From Heterohyrax brucei (lineage: Eukaryota > Chordata > Mammalia > Hyracoidea > Procaviidae), in contig CM053143.1 of assembly GCA_028571685.1 (NCBI GenBank), forward strand, positions 153,320,329 through 153,384,328: a DNA stretch of 64,000 nucleotides, written 5' to 3'. Shown one piece after another: positions 58,625-64,000 of this stretch; the first letter of the stretch is position 1; each line of letters opens with the position of its first letter. Made by a program: the position numbers and the translations under genes. The notes beneath the pieces are model-generated. The model worked only from the letters and a program-made list of their open reading frames with translations. It had not been told where the DNA came from and made no database searches.

Positions 58625-59053
58625 AGAAATGAAAGTGTTTTCCACTACTGACAGCCACTTTTCCTCACCCCGCTGACTGACTGCTGCCTGGTCTAGCTGG
58701 TCTCGAGAAAGCCTTGTTATGCCAGAGGAACCATGTTTCGATGGTAATGGGATGACCTATTGTCCCATTATGATTATATGGTGATACAGCTGGAAGGACA
58801 TAACCAGTAGGCTAATGTACACCTCTTATAGAGGCTGATAGGATTGTTGTACATCCAGATTACTGTGTATAATTAAAACTGCAAACTACATGTGGGCTGT
58901 GGAGTTGGACTTTAGTTAATAACAACATGAATAACATGCCTTGGAACAGTGGTACTGAGGACTTTTTTAGGGTTAAGAATTTATCCTAGAGCCCTTTATA
59001 GGACCCAAACTAATTTTTTTGAAAAAGGTAGTGTTATGTGGTGAAATTTTGTA

Positions 59054-59059
59054 AATAAA
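59054..59059 (+). terminator. Polyadenylation signal, proximal
   Basis: AATAAA in the 3' UTR, about 430 bases after the stop. Confidence 0.6.
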
Positions 59060-59138
59060 TCACAATACAAAGCAATCACCACTTTACTGGGGTATTCTTT
59101 GTACATTGTCAGATAATGTTACAAAAATATGAATTGGG

Positions 59139-59144
59139 AATAAA
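59139..59144 (+). terminator. Polyadenylation signal, distal
   Basis: AATAAA about 515 bases after the stop, followed by T/G-rich sequence. Confidence 0.65.
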
Positions 59145-59165
59145 GTTCCCGATGATACATGTACA

Positions 59166-61430
59166 GATTCCTAAGACTGCCGTATTGTATAGTAAAATGC
59201 TTGATATGTTACTTTTTCTGTTAACTTGCAAATGATCAGATAAAAAAGCCTAGTATTCCTAACTAGCCACTGTGTGAAACATAACCTTGGCAGTTGAAGA
59301 CTCAGAACTCTTAACTATTTCCATTCTCTCTGCTGTATCACTGCCTGACAGTGTGCCGACCAAACGCTGGCACGAGTGGGATCTCAGTACCCTGTTGTAC
59401 CACCGCAGGTGGGGGCTGCAAAGGGTCACGGTCCTCTTTTCCTTCCAGAGCCTCAGCCAGTTACACTCAGCTCAGTAGGGCCTAGGCTGGGTCCGATTCT
59501 CAGGCTCACTCAGATGTGGGACAAGAGGAGCACTGCTTTTGTTCAGTTCCTCCTTCGGTGGTCTGGTTCTGTCCTGTGCTGGACTCCACAGACCTCCTGG
59601 AACTTGACGTTGTACCTGTGTCTGTTGAGTCGTCCTGAGGCTGTGGAACTCACCTGGAATTGAGGGCCCCCTCTGGTTTTCATTCTTACCAACAAGTGCT
59701 CAGAGTAGCTCTGTGAAGTATGTTCTAAAGTGGATGTAAAACCAGGATACTGTTCCCTGCCTTTAAAGAACTTACACTCTTGTTTGGGAGATGATGCATA
59801 AAGATTTTGGAACATTCACAGTGTATATTCACCAGTGTGAAAAATGTTTTTCAAGTAGATTAAATTCATTGTGGGAACCAGTCATTGCTCAGGCTCTACC
59901 TATTGAGCCTTGTCCCTCAGTTAAAACCCAACTTGAAACTCTTCTGCAGTGCAGGTTTCCTCGACTGACAACTGCCTTCCCTCGCCAGTGGGGAAGGCAC
60001 AGCCACCTCATGCATTGTCTTCTCTTTCTGTTCTTGTGGGGTATGTACGCTATGGCTCCTTAGGTGCTCTGTACACCCAGAGAAAGAGGCTGTCATCTTA
60101 CAGCCAGGACATTGAACAGTGCCAGTGACTGGTTCACTATGGTTTTTAATTGTAAATGCCTTAAAAACAACATTGGCATAAGAAGTGCATAAAATAACCT
60201 TTTTTCTAGAATTGGAAATTGTAAGTATGCTCTTTAAGAGGTTGACAACATGGCTCTGTGATTCCTCTTCCCTCCCTGACCCCGAGACATGGCTGGGGTT
60301 AATGATACAGAGTTGGTGGTGGTGTAGCCGTTTTGGATGTGATGCTCAGCGGCCTACAGAGGGACTGCATAGGTGCTCTTTCATGGGAGCCACTAGGTGC
60401 CACACACTTTTGGGGCATGAGACTGCACACTTTCTCTTGCTATCAGTGGAATCTCAGCCATTTCATAACCTGTAACAGACTGCTCAAGTTCAGCATTCAT
60501 CTGGCTAAATAGCTGCACTCTAGGCACCATGACTTGACCTCTTGAAGTTATTAAGCAGCAGCAGATTACTGTATGTGCTGGAATGAGTCTCTTCCTAAGC
60601 AGTTTCTGGTAAAATTATGTTCATGAGTAAATGGCTAAGGCGGTATCTCAAAATAGCTCATGTTCACCTTCACAGAATCCCAGATGCCCGTGCTTCTTAT
60701 TTCTATGACCTTAGCCTTTCAGTGCTAGGATGAAGGAATAAGAAGGGGACTCGTGTAGATTTTATCCTAATAATTTATCCTGTACTCCTTCATAAGGCCA
60801 AGGCCTCTGGCCTGTTCTCTGACCAGCAACTGGGAAAGAAGGATAAATCATGAACTTGGAGGCCTCATGCAGGGGTGGGATGTCTGAATGTCAGGAGACA
60901 GTCCTGGCACTTTGGGCCTCAGCCTAGATGTGCGGGTACTACTCTGATGGCAGCTGGGCATCAGGCTACCTGACTCTTTTCTCAAATGCTCACCCTTTGG
61001 TGACACTGACCTTGCACAGCAAGACCAGCTGTAGGAACTGGTTGTGGGGAAAATACGTACTCCTTGTGTGCACATGTGTCTGCATGTGTGCACACGTGCT
61101 GGTGAAGACTCCGGGGAGGATGAGAACAGCCTTGGAAAAGATTCCAAATAATGTGTCTTCTAAGAAGAAGTCAAATGATTTAATTTTGTAACAGGAATTC
61201 TACAGCATGTAGTGTAATGACTTACCCAATGTAAGTTTTTGGTTTCATTCAGTTTTTCAAAGCTAGCTCTACTGATTTTCAGTGTTGTAATTCTAGGACT
61301 GAGTCTACTAAATAGCCTTGGTTTGTATAAACTGGCTTCCAACTTGTAAAGGTGTCTACACATCTGTGCTGCACAAACTTCACACTGTGCTTCCTCTTTT
61401 TTTTTTTTCCCTCCAAACCCAGGAAAACAT
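59166..61430. other. Intergenic between RFC1 and the convergent neighbour
   Basis: About 2.3 kb. The 59880-60000 part is faintly L2-like. No conserved gene or signal is recognised. Confidence 0.65.
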
Positions 61431-61775
61431 ACAAATATCTAGTCAACAATTTTATTTTAAAGGAGATATTCCAAAATACAGAAGTTATCAAAAAGCTTAA
61501 TATTTACAATTAGGCCATAGGTTACTATTAACAGTGCTGACAGAGTATATAATATGTAAGAATGTGAAGAGGAAATATACAAAGTACAATAAACAAAGAT
61601 TACGTATCACCCATTTTGCCATTCTACAGAAGTTTCATTGAAAAGTGCTGATCTTGAGAAGTCACCTTTGTTGCTTTTTCTGTGCCTAGAAAGGACCACC
61701 TCCCCACCTCCAGATCCACCAGGAGTGGAAACACAGCTGCCCGTGGAAAAACGCTAGCTTCTCAGAACTTTGTAT
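61431..61775 (-). other. WDR19: Candidate last exon and 3' UTR of WDR19 (convergent)
   Basis: On the - strand a strong acceptor ('tttgtttgtcctttctag') ends just above 61775, and AATAAA (the complement of 'tttatt' at 61451-61456) lies about 320 bases further. In human, WDR19 (IFT144, intraflagellar transport) lies tail to tail with RFC1, so a neighbour's terminal exon is expected here. Only a few codons would be coding (three frames give short tails), so the protein cannot be confirmed from this window. Confidence 0.42.
61451..61456 (-). terminator. Polyadenylation signal on the - strand
   Basis: Reads AATAAA on the - strand and fits the end of the candidate WDR19 exon. Confidence 0.5.
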
Positions 61776-64000
61776 CTAGAAAGGACAAACAAAACACATG
61801 GTTTTAGAAGCATCTCACATAACAACCAGTATTCACTTGGCAATAAAACATTATATACTAAAGGTTTTTTTCTCTCATTTCCAGAATGTGAGCAAGCTGG
61901 AACACTGTATTCGAATGAGAAATCTTAAGTCTGTCATCAGTGCTGGGTTTCAGTCCTGGCCTTAGAACTGACTGGAATTGGGTGGACAAGCTGTTGAAGC
62001 TTTAATTTTTTTCAGTTACAGAGTGAGGATGAAGGTCTTCACCTTAGTGGGAAGAATGAGAAAATGCATGCTAAGTGCTCAGTAGCCTGTGGAGAAAATT
62101 TTTTTCTAATGTTAAGCCGATTAAGGGTTCCCTGTCTAAAGGGTCTGTGACAATAGTGGCCTACACTGTATTACAGGGTTTGGAACATGTAGATATATTA
62201 TCCACTATATAAAAAGATGCTTTATTAGGGTGATTTTAAAAAAAGATGGTGTGTAATCATAACTGCAAGGAGGTCTAGTTACTTGAAGTTTTCTAAAGCT
62301 GTATTTAATACAGTGGTAGTATTTGGAGAGAGTTTGTAAAGGATTATTAAAAATTCAACCAAGTTCCACTTTTGGTAGTGGCAGAGTTACAAATTAGTTT
62401 TACCACAGATCATACTTAAAATTCTAGGCAAAATATAATAAACTACTCAGAAGCAGTGGAGAACAAACACGCAGAAACTGAAAAGGTTTCAACTCTTGAA
62501 AGAAGACAATGCCACTGGGTAAGTTTTGTGCTTAAATGCTTTTCACCTGTGGGCAAGTTCATGACGTATAGAATGGCTAGAACTTAAGCACTGGTGGTGG
62601 AGTCTTAGTCGTTTGAGGAGTCTGGGAATAGACTTAAATGGCTGCCAGAGTTGCTGGAACGTGAGGGGAGTCATAGAAGCCTGCTTTCACGTCTGCATGT
62701 AAACTTGATTCAAATCCTTGAAGTTGCTTGGAAGAGACTCCTAACTGACTCTTAAAACCAAAAATCAATACTCTGTAAAGGAAAACAGAATCCAGAGTTT
62801 CTACAGCATTTCATCCACAATGTCCAGAATACAGTATTACTAACTGTGTGGTAAAAAAGATGAAAGGTAGTAGGAGGAAAAAGCATTCAAAATAAAAATG
62901 ACCCTGAGGTGACCCAGATACTGAAATAATCAAAGGACTTTAAGCATCTATTTTAAGTATGGTCAAGGATTTAAAGGAAAATATGGTCACAAGGAAGGCA
63001 CAGATGGGGAATGTCAGCAGAGAAACTAATTCTAGAAAAGTATGAAATCTCAAATAAAAATTTTACTTAGTCAACTTGAATCTAAATAAAGTTATCCACT
63101 GATAATGAGAAAACATGAACATAAAAGAACTTTAGTGAACAATAAACATAGAGCTGTCCAATACACATATAATTGGAGGCTCAGAATGAGACAGAAAAAG
63201 CATTTGAAAGAATAATGGTCAGAGAAAAACAAAGATTCAACAATCCTAGAACATACAAAGCAGAATAAATAAAAAGCCACACCTAGGCCTGGTTAGTCAG
63301 ACAGAAAACCAAAGTTCCAAGAGAAAATCTTCAGTACCAGACAGAAACATTAATGCCTCACTACTGACTTCTCATTATTAACAACAGAGATGGAAGACAG
63401 TGAAATGGTATCTTTAAAATGCTTTACAAGCTGTCAATCCAGAATTCAATATCCAGTGATAATCTTTCACAAATGAAAATGCAGAAAAGTAGTTGCTAGC
63501 AGTCTTGCACCACAAGAAATGTTAAAGGATGTTCTTTAGGTGGAAAGGAAATGACACCACATGAAAATATGGAAGGAAAGAGGAAGAACACAGAAAATGG
63601 AAACTATATGAATCAATATAAAGCAACAGATCTTCTAAGGAAAGTTCACTCTGTTACAGGGTTTGCAACATGTAGACATATAAATATGTACCAACACAAA
63701 GGTAGGACAGGGTCGAGGTGAAGTAAATGGAACTGAACTTTTGCAAGGTTATGTTTTATGTAAAGTGACATTAACTCAGCAAACTGCCAAAGGTACAAAG
63801 AATTATGCAAAAGGGTAAGGTAAAAAGTCAACAGAAGAATAAAAATGAAATCCAAAAAATATTTGATTAGCCCAAAAGAAGGCAGAAGAACAGAGTAAAA
63901 AGCTGATGAGACAAATAGAAAACAAACAAAAAAATAGTATACCTAAATCCAACCTGATAATAAAACCTGAATAAAAACTTGTAAGTATAGACCGATACCC
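61776..64000. other. Downstream of candidate exon (probable WDR19 last intron)
   Basis: Unassigned up to about 62380, then old L1 sequence. No further exon on either strand was recognised. Confidence 0.5.
62380..63900 (+). repeat. Old L1M-derived sequence
   Basis: 'ctgtcaatccagaattcaat', 'gcaccacaagaaatgttaaa', 'ggatgttctttaggtggaaa' and 'aaatgacaccacatgaaaat' follow the ancient L1M sense order. Diverged and without an open frame. Confidence 0.6.

Larger units (their letters stand above)
58625..59165 (+). other. RFC1: RFC1 3' UTR
   Basis: Non-coding run from the stop to about 20 bases past the second polyadenylation signal. AT-rich, no repeat recognised. The true end could be further downstream. 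Confidence 0.7.

Noticed and set aside
1..64000. CRISPR array, phage, operon or other prokaryotic system
   Set aside because: Spliced vertebrate gene structure and mammalian repeats throughout; no regularly spaced short repeats were seen.

Overview
This is intronic and exonic DNA of a placental mammal, almost certainly an afrotherian and most likely an elephant. The evidence is a dense set of tRNA-derived AfroSINE copies (both strands, about 24), several RTE LINE copies whose 3' ends match the AfroSINE tail, and a young-looking L1 family with its own 3' UTR, laid over older eutherian repeats (MIR, L2, L1M, MaLR-like LTRs, hAT/MER). The species call is inference from these repeats.

The window is dominated by one gene: RFC1, the large subunit of the replication factor C clamp loader, on the + strand. 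I could place 23 coding exons (686 to 58624), corresponding to exons 3-25 of the 25-exon human gene. They join with every splice phase consistent into 3303 nt, i.e. 1100 codons plus stop. Exons 1-2 (about 44 residues including the N-terminal PCNA-binding box) lie upstream of the window. Exons 3-10 encode the charged, poorly conserved N-terminal third, exons 11-12 the BRCT domain, exon 13 a basic linker plus the start of the AAA+ module, exons 14-19 the ATPase core (Walker A, Walker B, sensor 1, sensor 2), exons 20-23 the collar and C-terminal domain, and exons 24-25 an acidic stretch and a basic tail.

Intron sizes are very uneven. Intron 4 is 16.7 kb and intron 10 is 5.6 kb, while exons 16-21 sit within 1.8 kb. 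Introns are filled with repeats, many nested (SINE in RTE, SINE in L1M, LINE-like element in LTR, two L1 copies side by side), several with visible target-site duplications. A GC-rich intronic block at 18.2-19.0 kb is unexplained and may be an old processed pseudogene.

Downstream, the RFC1 3' UTR ends near 59.16 kb. After about 2.3 kb without a recognised gene, a splice acceptor and polyadenylation signal on the - strand (61.45-61.78 kb) fit the 3' end of the convergently arranged neighbour WDR19, as known from human synteny. The last 2 kb is old L1-derived sequence. I found no CRISPR array, operon, rRNA or intact tRNA gene. The points most worth a second look are lineage-specific changes in RFC1 itself (C-terminal tail, exon 16 linker, a weak exon 7 donor), a possible second PCNA-binding-like motif in exon 5, an apparent duplicated motif in exons 6 and 7, and the AfroSINE/RTE tail relationship.
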